Of a stretch of DNA of 31,624 bases, positions 10,076 through 20,991 are shown piece after piece. The notes under the pieces were generated by a model, which saw only the letters and a list, made by a program, of their open reading frames with translations, was not told the DNA's origin and did not search any database. A program made the position numbers and the translations under genes. Position 1 is the first letter of the stretch. Every line of letters starts with the position of its first letter. Source of the DNA: Chara braunii (Eukaryota > Streptophyta > Charophyceae > Charales > Characeae); contig BFEA01000027.1 of NCBI GenBank assembly GCA_003427395.1, forward strand, positions 1,340,687-1,372,310. Reading direction: 5' to 3'.

Positions 10076-10352
10076 CTAGGCCACCAGTCGGGTCTCCCAG
10101 GTACCTGGTGGCTAGCCCGTGCAAGGATACGAGAACGTCCCAGCAAAAAAAAACAAAACAAAAAAATCTGGAAAAAAAAACCTTGCTATGCAGAAGCAAC
10201 AAAACCATAAACTAAACAATTTTTGCCTTAGGTTCACATTAAGATATTTTATCAAATTTAAAATATATAATACAATTGTAAAATATTTATTTATTTATTT
10301 TTATTTTTCTTGCCCGATCGGACAAGTGATCCGGGCCAGTTTGGTAGTCTAC
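10076..10352 (+). mobile_element. CTAGGCTACCAG-family element
   Basis: The left end CTAGGCCACCAG and the right end TTGGTAGTCTA form the TIRs. The internal order CCGTGCAAGGA, CCCAGC plus A-run, GCTATGCAGAA, TTTTGCCTTAGGTTCACAT closely parallels the copy at 4308, in the same orientation. No coding capacity. Confidence 0.7.
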
Positions 10353-10587
10353 TTTATTCATCTATTCAGGTAAGAGATTTATTTATCTATTTGTCGATTT
10401 AGATTTTTATTTATCAATCTATCGAGCTAAAAGTATATCAGTCTATCAATTTTTTATTTGTCTATCTATTTGGGTATCATTTCACTACCAATCAATCTTT
10501 GCGTCAATGTAATTATGAATTAATAGTCTATCTTTATCAATATAACTATGATTTAATTTAACGTAATATCTATGTATCTATTCATTT

Positions 10588-10828
10588 GGCTATCAAGTCA
10601 TTGAGGACCGCTTACCCGGTTAGGTCAAAACAAAATAGAAAAATAGGCATTAATTTTGTTTATTTATTATTGTAAATTTGCTAAGAAAAATTTGTGCGAT
10701 GTNCAATTTATTTCTTTGCATTAACGTTTTTTTTTTTTTGGGGGGGGGGGTCATAGGATCTTTCATGGTCCTTGCACGGCTAGGCTGCACGGGCAAACAA
10801 GGTGACGTACAAGATCCAGCTGGTAGCC
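10588..10828 (-). mobile_element. CTAGGCTACCAG-family element
   Basis: The left end GGCTATCAAG and the right end AGCTGGTAGCC are the TIRs, in the opposite orientation to the copy at 4308. CCTTGCACGGCTAGGC and GGTAGCCCATGATTC are shared with other members. Most of it lies inside a block duplicated at 12001. Confidence 0.65.
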
Positions 10829-11170
10829 CATGATTCATCCGCTTCTTCTTTTTGCAACTCTTATTTTGCTTTTTTTAATCTCAGTATTTATATATCTGCT
10901 TTCCTTATACCAATCTCGTGGTGAATTAATTTATGTATCTTGTATGTTTTAATATTTTTATCTACTTATTAATCTATCAAATTAATACATTTATTTATCC
11001 ATCTGTTAATTTACCTTTTTGTTTATCAATCTATTCATCTAGAAGTATATTAGTCGATCAATTTTTTGTTTGTCTGTCTATTTGGGTATCAATCTGGTTA
11101 TCCATTTTTTTTTTTGTAAATGTAATTACTAATTTATAGTTTATCTTTATTAATATAATTATACACCTAT
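10601..11170 (+). repeat. ~570-bp duplicated block, copy A
   Basis: Starting at TTGAGGACC and ending near TTAATATAATTATA, this block matches 12001-12571 almost base for base. By eye I count roughly eight substitutions plus three homopolymer-length changes. It holds most of one TIR element and one AT-array unit. An unresolved base is at 10703. Confidence 0.9.
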
Positions 11171-12000
11171 TGCAATCAGACTCGCTTTCAAACACACTTT
11201 TCACACATGTAAACAGTAACGCAGCACACTGGCGACATGCGCCCACTCAAAACTCANAGATATGGCTTTCAGATACGCGTTCACTGTCAATTGGGTATGG
11301 CGACTTCAGCGCCCAAACATCTCACTGTTCACATACACTGGATCACCCTGGATATCCCACATGCATCACTCTAACACTCGAGCACACACACACACTCACT
11401 ACTAACTACAGCTATGGCAGCTATGGCCCCCATTAACCTATCGCTATGCTAACTCCTTCTCTTGTGCCCATCTGCAGACCTCCCTGCACAAGTCGCTGTG
11501 GCAGCGCTTCCGCATGGCTCACGCAGGAATGAATGAATGGCTGGGCGCTGCCTCTTGATTTATACTTCAGAAATTTGTTGGTCTGCCCTTTGCCATCGGC
11601 CCTTGGTGCTCACAGTCCCCCTGTGGTACTTGCTGGACTGGACTGGGACTNNNNNNNNNNNNNNNNNNNNNNNNNNNNNNNNNNNNNNNNNNNNNNNNNN
11701 NNNNNNNNNNNNNNNNNNNNNNNNNNNNNNNNNNNACTCACCACTTGACCACTTGCCGACCTTCTAGAAGGACTAAAGCTAGGCCTCTGGACTCTACTTG
11801 GACTCCTACGTTACAGGTCTACAGTTCGAATCTCCCTACAGCCTACAACCTACGGCGACCTACTTACCACTGGCTATCGTGCAGGTCACGGGTTCAACTC
11901 CAGGGAACTGTGCAGATACTGTACACGGGTAAGCTGAGGTAAAGGGATCGACCCCTGGGATCTGCATCGGCTACTGCCAAAGGTGAAAACTGTTTCACCT
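11171..12000. other. Unique segment between duplicated blocks, with assembly gap
   Basis: This stretch is markedly less AT-rich than both flanks. It contains an 85-base run of N at 11651-11735 and a single N at 11267. Two tRNA B-box-like words occur (CAGTTCGAATCTCC near 11822 and CGGGTTCAACTCC near 11888), but no matching A-box at the right distance is clear, so no tRNA or SINE is called. No protein domain is recognised. Confidence 0.7.
11651..11735. other. Assembly gap (85 N)
   Basis: Unsequenced bases. The open frames reported across it are not meaningful. Confidence 0.99.
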
Positions 12001-12571
12001 TTGAGGACCTCTTACCCGGTTAGGTCAAAACAAAATAGAAAAATAGGCATTAATTTTGTTTATTTATTATTGTAAATTTGCTAAGAAAAATTTGTGCGAT
12101 GTTCAATTTATTTCTTTGCATTAACGTTTTTTTTTTTTTGGGGGGGGGGGGTCATAGGATCTTTCATGGTCCTTGCACGGCTAGGCTGCCCGGGCAAACA
12201 AGGTGACGTACAAGATCCAGCTGGTAGCCCATGATTCATCCGCTTCTTCTTTTTGCAACTCTTATTTTGCTTTTTTTTAATCTCAGTATTTATATATCTG
12301 CTTTCCTTATACCAATCTCGTGGTGAATTAATTTATGTATCTTGTATGTTTTAATATTTTTATTTGCTTATTAATCTATCAAACTAATACATTTATTTAT
12401 CCATCTGTTAATTTACTTTTTTGTTTATCAATCTATTCATCTAGAAGTATATTAGTCGATCAATTTTTTATTTGTCTGTCTATTTGGGTATCAATCTGGT
12501 TATCCATTTTTTTTTTGTAAATGTAATTACTAATTTATAGTTTATCTTTATTAATATAATTATATACCTAT
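12001..12571 (+). repeat. ~570-bp duplicated block, copy B
   Basis: Near-identical partner of 10601-11170. It contains the T-run/G-run junction, CCTTGCACGGCTAGGC and the GGTAGCC end of a TIR element (12223-12229), then the AT-array unit. The left TIR word GGCTATCAAG is absent here, so the duplication boundary cuts the element. Confidence 0.9.
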
Positions 12572-13916
12572 GACTTAATTTAAAATAATAATATGATAAT
12601 GTGTATCAATCATCAATGAATATGATTTAATTTGACTTCATCGCCATCCGATGTGTTTCTCTTATCAGAACTTATCCCTCTCACCAGGGTTTGTAGGGGA
12701 CTAAAACTGTTTTTTCTAACCAGGGTTTAACGAGGGTTAGGAACCCATAAACATAAAAAACTATCTTTCATTCATATTTTTTTACCATATTTTTTTTGGA
12801 AAATTCTCTACTATCCGAGATATTGAAGTTGTGGGCATAAAACACTAATTTTTGTAATTATCGAAGTTGATCGAAGTCGATAAGAAACGTTAGAAATGTC
12901 AAGGACACATACTTAATCCAAATATTCAAAGAGAGTGTTGAAAGCAGAACATTTCATTCAAAATAGCGAGGTTTTGAAATATAGAGAATGTCTCATTATT
13001 TTATTTCCAACATTGCAAGTGTTTATAAATGGATAATAATATTTTTATGGATCCTGATTTATTTGGTCGACAAATCGTTCATTCGCAATTTTTTCGTCTC
13101 CCGCTCTCTTACTCTCATTAGTATCATCCTTGTTCCCTCCCTCGAAACAAACTACGTTGAATGTATTAATCACCAAAGGATCTGTCTTCAACACCGTTTT
13201 GGAACCTCAAACTTAGATTTGTTTTACCACGAAAGGCTAATAAAGGATTGTATTATTGTAGGATATAAAATGCCTACTCCGGTATGAGTTGAAAAGTTGT
13301 ATCCTCTTGAAAATTAGCTACAAACTGAAAATATTTCCTCAATTAACCTTTGATATAACATATGAAAAATACTCATCCGAACTTTTAACTACATACCATG
13401 AGTGAAGTGCGTCACTATTTTGTGAGGCATAATACGCCCCTAATACAATCTTAAAATTTTATTTTATTTGTTGCCGCATCATTAAGAAAAAAATATATAT
13501 CATAGAACATTATTTCAAAAAATTTCTAAACTTTTATGTTTACGATGAATGTTGCACACATTTATAGGTCGATTTCAATGGTATGGAATAAAGCCCCTAA
13601 ATGACAATTATTTTTTAACTGTAAATATTTAATGCAAAACTTCAATTAACAATGACTTGAGTACAGTGCTGCGTTTTGTCTCACGGTTTATCTATTTTAT
13701 GGAATGGTTGACCATTAAGAAGGTACGTTAGAAAATATATGCATCGTGTGAGGACCAAATTCAATTATGAAATAAGAGTTTATGAAAACGTATAAGGAGC
13801 ACTTAGGACTGACGGATACAATATCAGCCACTCAATTCGACCACTCGGATGATACATATTAGAATTAGCGAATATGATAAAAATTTTAAAGATCAAATTA
13901 TATTGGACCACTCCTC
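12572..13916. other. Intergenic AT-rich, no gene supported
   Basis: One plus-strand frame of 99 codons (12988-13287) exists, but it shows no recognisable domain and its N-terminal half is hydrophobic only through AT-rich codons. A short word pair AACCAGGGTTT/CACCAGGGTTT repeats near 12685-12730. I see nothing else. Confidence 0.55.
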
Positions 13917-14007
13917 TGTGGTATTTTATAGTGGGGGAAGGAAGAGTTGCGAGTCAATTTTGAAGCATGACGTGCAACTTTACCCTCTTCCATTGTTCCT
14001 CNCTCNN

Positions 14008-14077
<70 letters not shown>

Positions 14078-14155
14078 GTGGTATTTTTTAGTAGGGGAAG
14101 GAAGAGTTGCGAGTCAATTTTGAAGCACGACGTGCAACTTTACCCTCTCCTATTG

Positions 14156-14226
<71 letters not shown>
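13917..14226 (+). repeat. Tandem ~160-bp duplication, each ending in (CT)n
   Basis: GTGGTATTTT.TAGT.GGGG followed by AAGGAAGAGTTGCGAGTCAA and ACGTGCAACTTTACCCTC occurs at about 13919 and again at about 14078. Each copy ends in a long CT run (about 14008-14074 and 14159-14225). A few unresolved bases (14002-14007) sit at the start of the first run. The CT-run translations as Leu-Ser repeats are artefacts. Confidence 0.92.
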
Positions 14227-14228
<2 letters not shown>

Positions 14229-14923
14229 GTCACTTGATTGCGTGCATTCCTGGGGGNNGGGGGGGGGGAGGGTAGATAAAGCAAAGCAGGTGTTGAAAAG
14301 GGTTAACTTACACTTGGAAAACCATTTACAATTGAGTTACGATTGTGTCTGACCGTACACAATCTCGCATGTAAAATGGTTAGTGAAAGGCAAGGCTCGG
14401 TGTATGAGTGATGCCTTGTTATCATGAATTCAAGATCAATTTTTTTTGGACTATTTGACAAATTTATCAAGATAAAATAGATAAGCGAGGGAAAGCAATG
14501 TAGATTGAAGAGAGGGTTGAGTTGCATATTGAAATCGGTGTAGTGACGTATCACGAGGGAACAAATACAGAGCTCGTGGGTTGTACCATGATAATGAGGG
14601 TGGATGGATGCCTATAAGACCAGTAGAGGGTAATGCAGCCCCAATTTTGATGGACTAGCCTGACGTCCGATGTAGTGGTTTTTACCCTTGTAGGTTCAAT
14701 GTGTATCAAAGAGGGGATTAACCTAATATTGTTTTTTAGGGGGGTGATACTCTGGGACAGATATGAAATTTTTCACGTCTGTTTTTATGGGGATTCTTAC
14801 AAGCGAAAAACATAAATCAGTTTGGGTTTGCTGGTGTATATATAAAAACTTTTTGGCATTTCGTGCAAAATGCGATTCGACGTAGTGTTTGCAGAAGACT
14901 ACAGAATAACAAAATAATGTGTA
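14227..14923. other. Intergenic, no gene supported
   Basis: Contains a G-run with two unresolved bases near 14257-14268. No frame shows a domain. Confidence 0.5.
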
Positions 14924-15621
14924 TTAAACCACCAGTACTTGGCCCAGCTATCAAGTCCGAGCCTCCAACGACCGGTATGTCGAGCCTGCCAAGCCTAGCA
15001 GTACCAGTAGCTGGACGGGCCGAGGGTGGGGGGACCAGTTGGAAAACAAAAACAGCAAAAAAAGAAACAAACAACAACGTCGGGGACGTAAATGCAGTTG
15101 GATGTATTCTCTCGAGTGCTAGTGTGAGCACGTCGCAGTTTGGGTGTATCAGCCCCATGGCGTTTTTGTCAGAATCCAAAAGTAAAATAAGGGGAAAAAA
15201 AAACAAAGAAACGAATCTCAAAGAAGAAAAAAAAAAAAGAAATACGAATTTGGCACTGAAATTAGTTAGATACATTTTTGTGTGTGCAAGTATGAGTATG
15301 CCCTCAACGAGGGCTGTTTAATAGATCACGAGATATGTCAAACCTCGCTGGTAGGGGAATCTAAGAAAAATGAAAATAAAACAAAAGAAGAAAAAAACGA
15401 CATCCAGAATCTAACTGAAATACTAGTTAGAAACATTCCACCAATAACCTAGGTGACCTCGCCCAACTTAGAAATGTAGTTTTTTTTTTTGTTTTTTTTT
15501 TTGGCTTTTCTGCGAAACAATTCTCACTGACTGGCCGTTCATGTGAACGACCCCCCCCAAATGCGGCGCGTTAACGGAACATGCCCGCAACCCATAGCTG
15601 GGCCAAGTACTTATGGTTTAA
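14924..15621. mobile_element. TTAAACC TIR element, ~700 bp
   Basis: The left end TTAAACCACCAGTACTTGGC and the right end GCCAAGTACTTATGGTTTAA are inverted repeats, extended by CCAGCTAT/ATAGCTGG. This is the longest member of a family with shorter members at 17055, 18240, 18578 and 18874. A 152-codon plus-strand frame (14863-15321) starts outside the element and is opposed by an equally long minus-strand frame; I recognise no transposase in either. Confidence 0.7.
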
Positions 15622-17054
15622 AGGTCTTTATTTTATATGACCAATATGATTCTTTTGTGAACAAACAAATCATATGTAAAATAAAAGTCGTGTTCAAGGA
15701 GATTTCACAATGGTCTGTAGTGTAATAGAAAGTTTTGAAGTCAACACGCATTTGCGTAATTTGGGCCTATCTTTATGAAACCTAACTCATAAGTTCATAG
15801 TATAAGAGGGTGATTTGGTGAGAGAATGAAAACAACTAATCAAGATAAAGCCCGTGAATGGCTTGAGGGAGATTGTTGAGAAACTTGAGATGAAATTGCC
15901 CCATACTATGTAAGAAGGGATTCCTTATGTCCACGTGACAATATATATTGTCTTCATCTTGAGCGGTAAACTCAAGAATGATGTTATGGCGCATGGTGGT
16001 AAGATTGGAGCATAGGCATACACCTTTGGATAAATTTTAATTGAGAAATAAAATTGTATGCAATCAACATGTGTCGATTAGAATGACGTGTTCAATTGGC
16101 ATAACCTTCGTATACAAAATTTTGAGGTTAAGAAAACAACTTTTCTACTTGCAAACGTTTGCAAAAAATATTATGCACATTCACATTGAATGGTAACTTT
16201 AACATTCGCAACTAAGGTTGTACACACTTAAGTCGACTTGATGCGCATTATTTATGTGCCCAACTCAGAATGACTAGGATAAAAACTATACGCAATTGCA
16301 ACATGGCCTTACGAATTTACAAAATAAACAAATGAGACTTCATCGCCATCAACATTCGTCATCCTATTTTCATCTTTTTATTTTTTTTTAGTTACTTTCG
16401 TGTTTTCCATCATACCCCTTACAAGACCCAACCCACTCTCCTTTCGTTAATTCTTCATGGTTTATCCTCACTTCCTTGGTCCTACCTCAGTGTCTAATAC
16501 TCATGATATGTTGCATTGGATGTCAACGTGTGGAAGCACCCTATGTAACTATTGGATAAATTGTATCAGTTTTTTTTCCCCTTATACTTTGCAATTACGC
16601 CCTTTCTTGGTAAACAAGAAGCAAAAATTATAAAAAATCATTATGCATAACTTTCATTTTGAATTGAATGTCATGTATGATATGCATCAATTACCCACCC
16701 ATTCGGGTGAGGTTTCAATCTTTCTTGTTTCATAGTACGTGTGATAAATTGAGAAGTAGCTTGTTTCATTTTACGTGTTAACAACATATAAAAAAAATGA
16801 CAAACAAATAACCTTTCTACTGTCTCGTCAGGATTACATGACTGAACAACGGTTGCAGACACCAAATCGGCAGAATAAAGTATTTTTTAAACCGTGCTAT
16901 GGAGGAATCTCACTCAACCTTGGTTGTAGCATATCCGAAAGAGCACTCTTGTACAAATATTTCGGATGCTAGGCTTAAGCATTATTTCCCTAGATCCTAT
17001 AGGTGAACCATAAGTGTCTCTCAAGGAGTTCGATACCTGGGTATCTCCAGATAC
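15622..17054. other. Intergenic AT-rich, no gene supported
   Basis: No frame longer than about 65 codons and no RNA gene signature. A TTCATCGCCATC word is shared with 12640, which may be chance. Confidence 0.5.
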
Positions 17055-17210
17055 TTAACCATCAATACTTGGCCCAACTATCGGCTACGAAAAAAATAGA
17101 GTACAAACGTTTATAGTTGGATGAATTTGGGCGCTCCTATAGTGACCCGTACGTTTTCGAAAATTATGTTTTGTTAACGGGCACAACTTTAGGAAGTACT
17201 TGTGGTTTAA
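17055..17210. mobile_element. TTAAACC TIR element, ~156 bp
   Basis: The left end TTAACCATCAATACTTGGCC and the right end AGGAAGTACTTGTGGTTTAA form the TIRs. The interior (ACGTTTATAGTTGGATGAAT, then GTGACCCGTACGTTT) is shared with the copy at 18874-19032, showing the two are the same subfamily. No coding capacity. Confidence 0.75.
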
Positions 17211-18143
17211 CTATTACCTCTGACTCCTACAAGCAATGTTTAATGATTAATGTCAAGGTCTAGCTTATGACAACTTTTAGCTACCCGAACATACGTTTTT
17301 CTGCAATTGTCCCCATCACCTTGTTATTGTTGGTGCTCTCGCTTCTTGGTTATTGATCCTTTTTGGTTTCTAAGGTCCTTTTTCCAAGTTATCTCCACCT
17401 TGGTCAATTATTTAGGTCGAACCTTGAAATCCCCTAACGTGGGAAAAACACGACACGGTGTCACTCCACCCATTTTTTCTGGCACAATGAGACTGCTCAA
17501 TGTCGTGGCATGCAACCTGCATTTTGCGCAATGTTGCAACTTATATCAAATAGAGTGTATAAAGAATCAAGTAGTTAAATGTATAAAGTGAAATGCAAGG
17601 ATTAGTTCACACAACTAGCGAGGAAACAAAAAATCAATAGGAGAGAGAGAGAGAGGAAAACGATGAAATAAAAATTTTAAGAAGATGGAAGAAGTTAGGA
17701 AGATTTAAAGGTTTGTAAGAATAGGATAATCGGCGAAGCTGCGTGCAATAACTCGTCCATGTAACTCGATCCACCAGATCGTATGCAACCAATGACCCAT
17801 GAGGTAAGAGAAAGAGAGAAAAAATAGAAAGAAAAGTTGTAACATTTTTCTATGCCACAACTATAAAAGACACAAAAGATGGCAGAACCGTGTGGATTCG
17901 TCGAATTCAACTTCACTTGGCAAACACATAGGCATTTAGCATGAAGAAATCTAATAATGAACTCAGCAACTGACGGGGGGGGGGGCACATAGCTTTCCTC
18001 CCCCGCCTGCCCTCACAACATCTTCACTCGTTATTTCTCCTTGGCAAGAGGATTGACATTCAAAAAACACAAGGGATACTAAAAAAAACAGTTGAGCGGG
18101 GAAGAGGGGTTGAGGGAAGGGAGGGGGGGGGGGGGGGGGGGGN
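17211..18143. other. Intergenic, no gene supported
   Basis: A 94-codon plus-strand frame at 17307-17591 and a 97-codon minus-strand frame at 17695-17988 have no recognisable domain. Short GA runs lie near 17640-17655, and G-runs near 17976 and 18122-18142, the latter with an unresolved base at 18143. Confidence 0.5.
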
Positions 18144-18819
18144 AGGCATAGCCTCCTTACCCCGCCATACTCTCTTTGAGCAAAACTGTGACCTAGTAAC
18201 ATTTCAAGTGGCTACAAATGGGCTTACACTGACTTAGAGCTAAACCGCCAATACTTGACCCCCAATCAATTTTCTACGACGCTNCATGTCGTATCTCGCG
18301 GGATGCAAAGGCCTGCTATTTTTTTTGGAAAACATCTAGTGAAAACAAAACCATGGTGTGAACCATTTTGCTTGGATATTTTTCAAGCAAAATGGTAGTC
18401 GGTGCATCCCGTTAGACACAGTAAGCCGCATCATAGAAAATTGGCCAGGCCAAGTACTTATGGTTTAACAAAGTCTTCTTGAGGCATAGCCTCCTTACCC
18501 CGCCATACTCTCTTTGAGCAAAACTGTGACCTAGTAACATTTCAAGTGGCTACAAATGGGCTTACACTGACTTAGAGCTAAACCGCCAATACTTGACCCC
18601 CAATCAATTTTCTATGACGCTTCATGTCGTATCTCGCGGGATGCAAAGGCCTGCTATTTTTTTTGGAAAACATCCAGTGGAAACAGAACCATGGTGTGAA
18701 CCATTTTGCTTGGATGTTTTTCAAGCAAAATGGTAGTCGGTGCATCCCGTTAGACAAAGTAAGCCGCATCATAGAAAATTGGCCAGGCCAAGTACTTATG
18801 GTTTAACAAAGTCTTCTTA
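18144..18819 (+). repeat. 338-bp unit in tandem, each with a TTAAACC TIR element
   Basis: The unit beginning AGGCATAGCCTCCTTACCCC occurs at 18144 and 18482 with only a handful of differences. Within each, 18240-18468 and 18578-18806, a fold-back element has ends CTAAACCGCCAATACTTGAC and AAGTACTTATGGTTTAA plus long subterminal complementarity (CAATTTTCTATGA...GC). ORFs of about 60 codons on both strands arise from the palindrome. The near-identity implies recent duplication. Confidence 0.88.
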
Positions 18820-18873
18820 ACTCAAGTGCGAGTATGAAGGCGTAGCCCACCGCCCCCCACAGAATCTTGAGTG

Positions 18874-19032
18874 TTAAACCATCAGTCATTGACCCAACTA
18901 TTGGTTGTAGAAAAAAATAGAGTAGAAACGTTTATAGTTGGATGAATTTGGGCTTTCTTGTAGTGAGCCGTATGTTTCCAAAAAAATAATGGCCTGTTAA
19001 TAGGCATGACTTTAGGAAGTACTGGTGGTTAA
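18874..19032. mobile_element. TTAAACC TIR element, ~159 bp
   Basis: The ends TTAAACCATCAGTCATTGAC and GGAAGTACTGGTGGTTAA flank an interior almost the same as that of 17055-17210. The left TIR has mutated (GTCATTGAC where others have GTACTTGGC). Confidence 0.75.
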
Positions 19033-19249
19033 ATATTGAATCACAACTAACTATTCTCCTCTTAACTCACAAACATCCTTTAGCAATGCAAAACCACCCA
19101 GCCCTTAATTTTTCGTGTTGTTTGCTGAGGGATTCACGTCCTCCCTTTCCCTGAACATAATAAAGTCCTAAAGAGCCCCCCTTGCTTTGTAGGGTTGCGT
19201 TTATACACCTGAGTGGTTTTCATTCGCTATACATTCGTTAGTACGGACC

Positions 19250-19575
19250 CAATGGTCATTGGAAGGGTATTAAAATTGCAGGCAGGGGCTTCTAGGGGGA
19301 TGGGGAGTCCTTGCAGGCGCACGACTGGTATGGTACTGCATGCAGTCCTTCAAAAAAAACAAAAAGGGGTGTGGCCCCACAGGGACCGAAACTTAAAGAC
19401 GGTCCACTTTTCTCAAATAGAATGACACTTCGAATAAAACGCACGTACGTTGTATTCAAATACAAAGCATATGTTTAAGAAAAAACTAATCTTTGAATAA
19501 AACATTTCCTTTTTTTTTGTCGAGGTTAGCGCTTGCCCTTGTGCTCCCGACACCTGACACATTGCTTGCTGTAGG

Positions 19576-19641
<66 letters not shown>

Positions 19642-19664
19642 ACACACACACACACACACAATAC
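19250..19664 (+). repeat. Dispersed repeat ending in (CT)n(CA)n, copy 1
   Basis: Blocks GGTCATTGGAAGGGT, GGTCCACTTTTCTCAAATAG and CGCTTGCCCTTGTGCTCCC, then a CT run and a CA run (about 19577-19660), appear in the same order at 27154-27504. The microsatellite therefore seems to be the 3' end of an interspersed element and not an independent repeat. Open frames over the CA run are artefacts. Confidence 0.78.
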
Positions 19665-20107
19665 TTGCTAAAGTTTTGTCCGTTGAGAAGCCACAATTTT
19701 AGGAAATGTACGGACCACTACATGAGTGTCCAAATTCAACCAACTAGAAATGTTTCTACTTTATTTTTCCTCGTGGCCGATAGCTGGGCGAAGTACATTT
19801 CCCTGCTATGAAACCAAATATGTGGCTTGTATACGAGTGCAACTTCTTTTTTTTATTATATAAAAGTCCAGGTTGTTGTAGATATGGGATACTAGATAGA
19901 TGGCAATCACCCACAGTACTCTGCCACTTGGTTATCCATATGAAACCCTCTAAAAAACCCACATGTCCTTCCTCTCATCTTTTGCACCCTCACCCCCGCT
20001 TTCGAGGTCCGGCCTCCAAAGCAAAATGGTTGGAAGCATAACCGAAAAGGAGGGTCGTGCCAACTCGTTCTTTCTTGGTGCGCAGTGCGTTTCCAGCCCC
20101 CGAGAAA

Positions 20108-20473
20108 AGTACCTCGAAAGTTTTGGTTACAGTCCCTATAGACTATCCTTTCTTGAGGGGTTCAAACCTAACGGTTGAGTGGGAACCTGGGGCGAGGTCC
20201 CACTAGAAAAGAGGATCAATCTGAATGCTAGTACCTCGAAAGTTATGGTTACAGTCCTTAAAAACTATCCTTTCTTGAGGGGTTCAAACCTAACCGTTGA
20301 GTGGGAACCCGGGGCGAGGTCCCACTAGAAAAGAGGATCAATCTGAATGCTAGTACCTCGAAAGTTATGGTTACAGTCCTTAAAAACTATCCTTTCTTGA
20401 GGGGTTCAAACCTAACCGTTGAGTGGGAACCCGGGGCGAGGTCCCACTAGAAAAGAGGATCAATCTGAATGCT
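20108..20473 (+). repeat. Three tandem 122-bp units
   Basis: Units start with AGTACCTCGAAAGTT at 20108, 20230 and 20352. The second and third are identical over almost the whole unit; the first carries a few differences (for example TTTTGG for TTATGG). Each contains TTTCTTGAGGGGTTCAAACC and GGGGCGAGGTCCCACT. GGGGTTCAAACC resembles a Pol III B-box, but no A-box is evident. There is no spacer structure, so it is not CRISPR. Confidence 0.95.
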
Positions 20474-20701
20474 TAAATCTGGACATGTTTGTGCAAAGGG
20501 GTGGAAAAAAATAAGATTGAACTACTTTTCTGCATCTCTGGCCAAAATACATCTATATTCAAGACCTTAATCCAATCTTTTTTGCTTGTGGGAACTCGCT
20601 CATGGACCGCTGAGTTGGGAACCTAACCAATTGGCGGGGTTCTTCAAACGAAACTGACCCTCCTACGTACCCTTGTCCTTCGACTTCAAACGTGAAACCG
20701 A

Positions 20702-20805
20702 TTTTTTTTTTTTTTTTTTTTTTTTATCATCCAAAGTTATCCATGTCTGGATTCGAACTTGACTAACTATTTCAACAGTTCAGGGGTGTTCCAACTGAGG
20801 GCATA
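20702..20805 (-). mobile_element. tRNA-derived SINE, minus strand
   Basis: Read on the minus strand, an A-box-like TGCCCTCAGTTGG (20791-20803) is followed by AACACCCCTGAACTGTTGAA, a B-box AAGTTCGAATCCA (about 20749-20761), and a tail ending in a 24-base A-run. Spacing and the ACACCC..GAAC.GTTGAAATA block match the copies at 22172 and 30530. Pol III-transcribed tRNA-like heads with A-tails define this type of SINE. Confidence 0.72.
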
Positions 20806-20914
20806 CTCACACTACAACTTTTTACGCATTTCGAGACGAAATCGCAGCCAGATACATCCAGCTATAGTTGTGGATGTCATCAGATACATTTGAGATACTG
20901 TTGGTGTGAGTACA
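20799..20914. mobile_element. Small TIR element (GGGCATACTCACAC)
   Basis: GGGCATACTCACACTACAAC at the left faces TTGGTGTGAGTAC at the right, giving an element of about 116 bp without coding content. Its left end directly touches or overlaps the 5' end of the neighbouring SINE. A related element with GGCGTACTCACAC ends is at 30728-30850. Confidence 0.55.
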
Positions 20915-20991
20915 TCACGAGTTAGGCCCGTTGGCAAATGAAATTCTTAGCAGTTCTGATTATTTTTTTCACGCGTTGAGAAAATCCCCTT

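Larger units (their letters stand above)
8131..12571. repeat. AT-rich degenerate array with embedded TIR elements
   Basis: This region is extremely AT-rich and rebuilds itself from a diverged unit containing TTAAT.TATCAAG.TAATAC and TTTATCCATCTGTTAATTT. Recognisable copies start near 8749, 8881, 9049, 9286, 10969 and 12370. TATC/ATCT words suggest a tetranucleotide origin. Members of the CTAGGCTACCAG TIR family are interspersed and listed separately. Short hydrophobic open frames here are compositional. Confidence 0.75.

Noticed and set aside
11810-11905. Two B-box-like words suggesting tRNA or SINE heads
   Set aside because: No A-box at suitable spacing, and no cloverleaf could be drawn by eye.
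12988-13287. 99-codon frame with a hydrophobic N-terminal half
   Set aside because: AT-rich codons produce Ile/Phe/Leu runs by chance; no family resemblance or supporting context.
14817-15321. 152-codon frames on both strands inside the 698-bp TIR element
   Set aside because: The two frames oppose each other and match no transposase motif I can recognise; the plus frame starts outside the element end.
20108-20473. Possible CRISPR-like array
   Set aside because: Units are contiguous 122-bp copies with no variable spacers, in a eukaryotic context.
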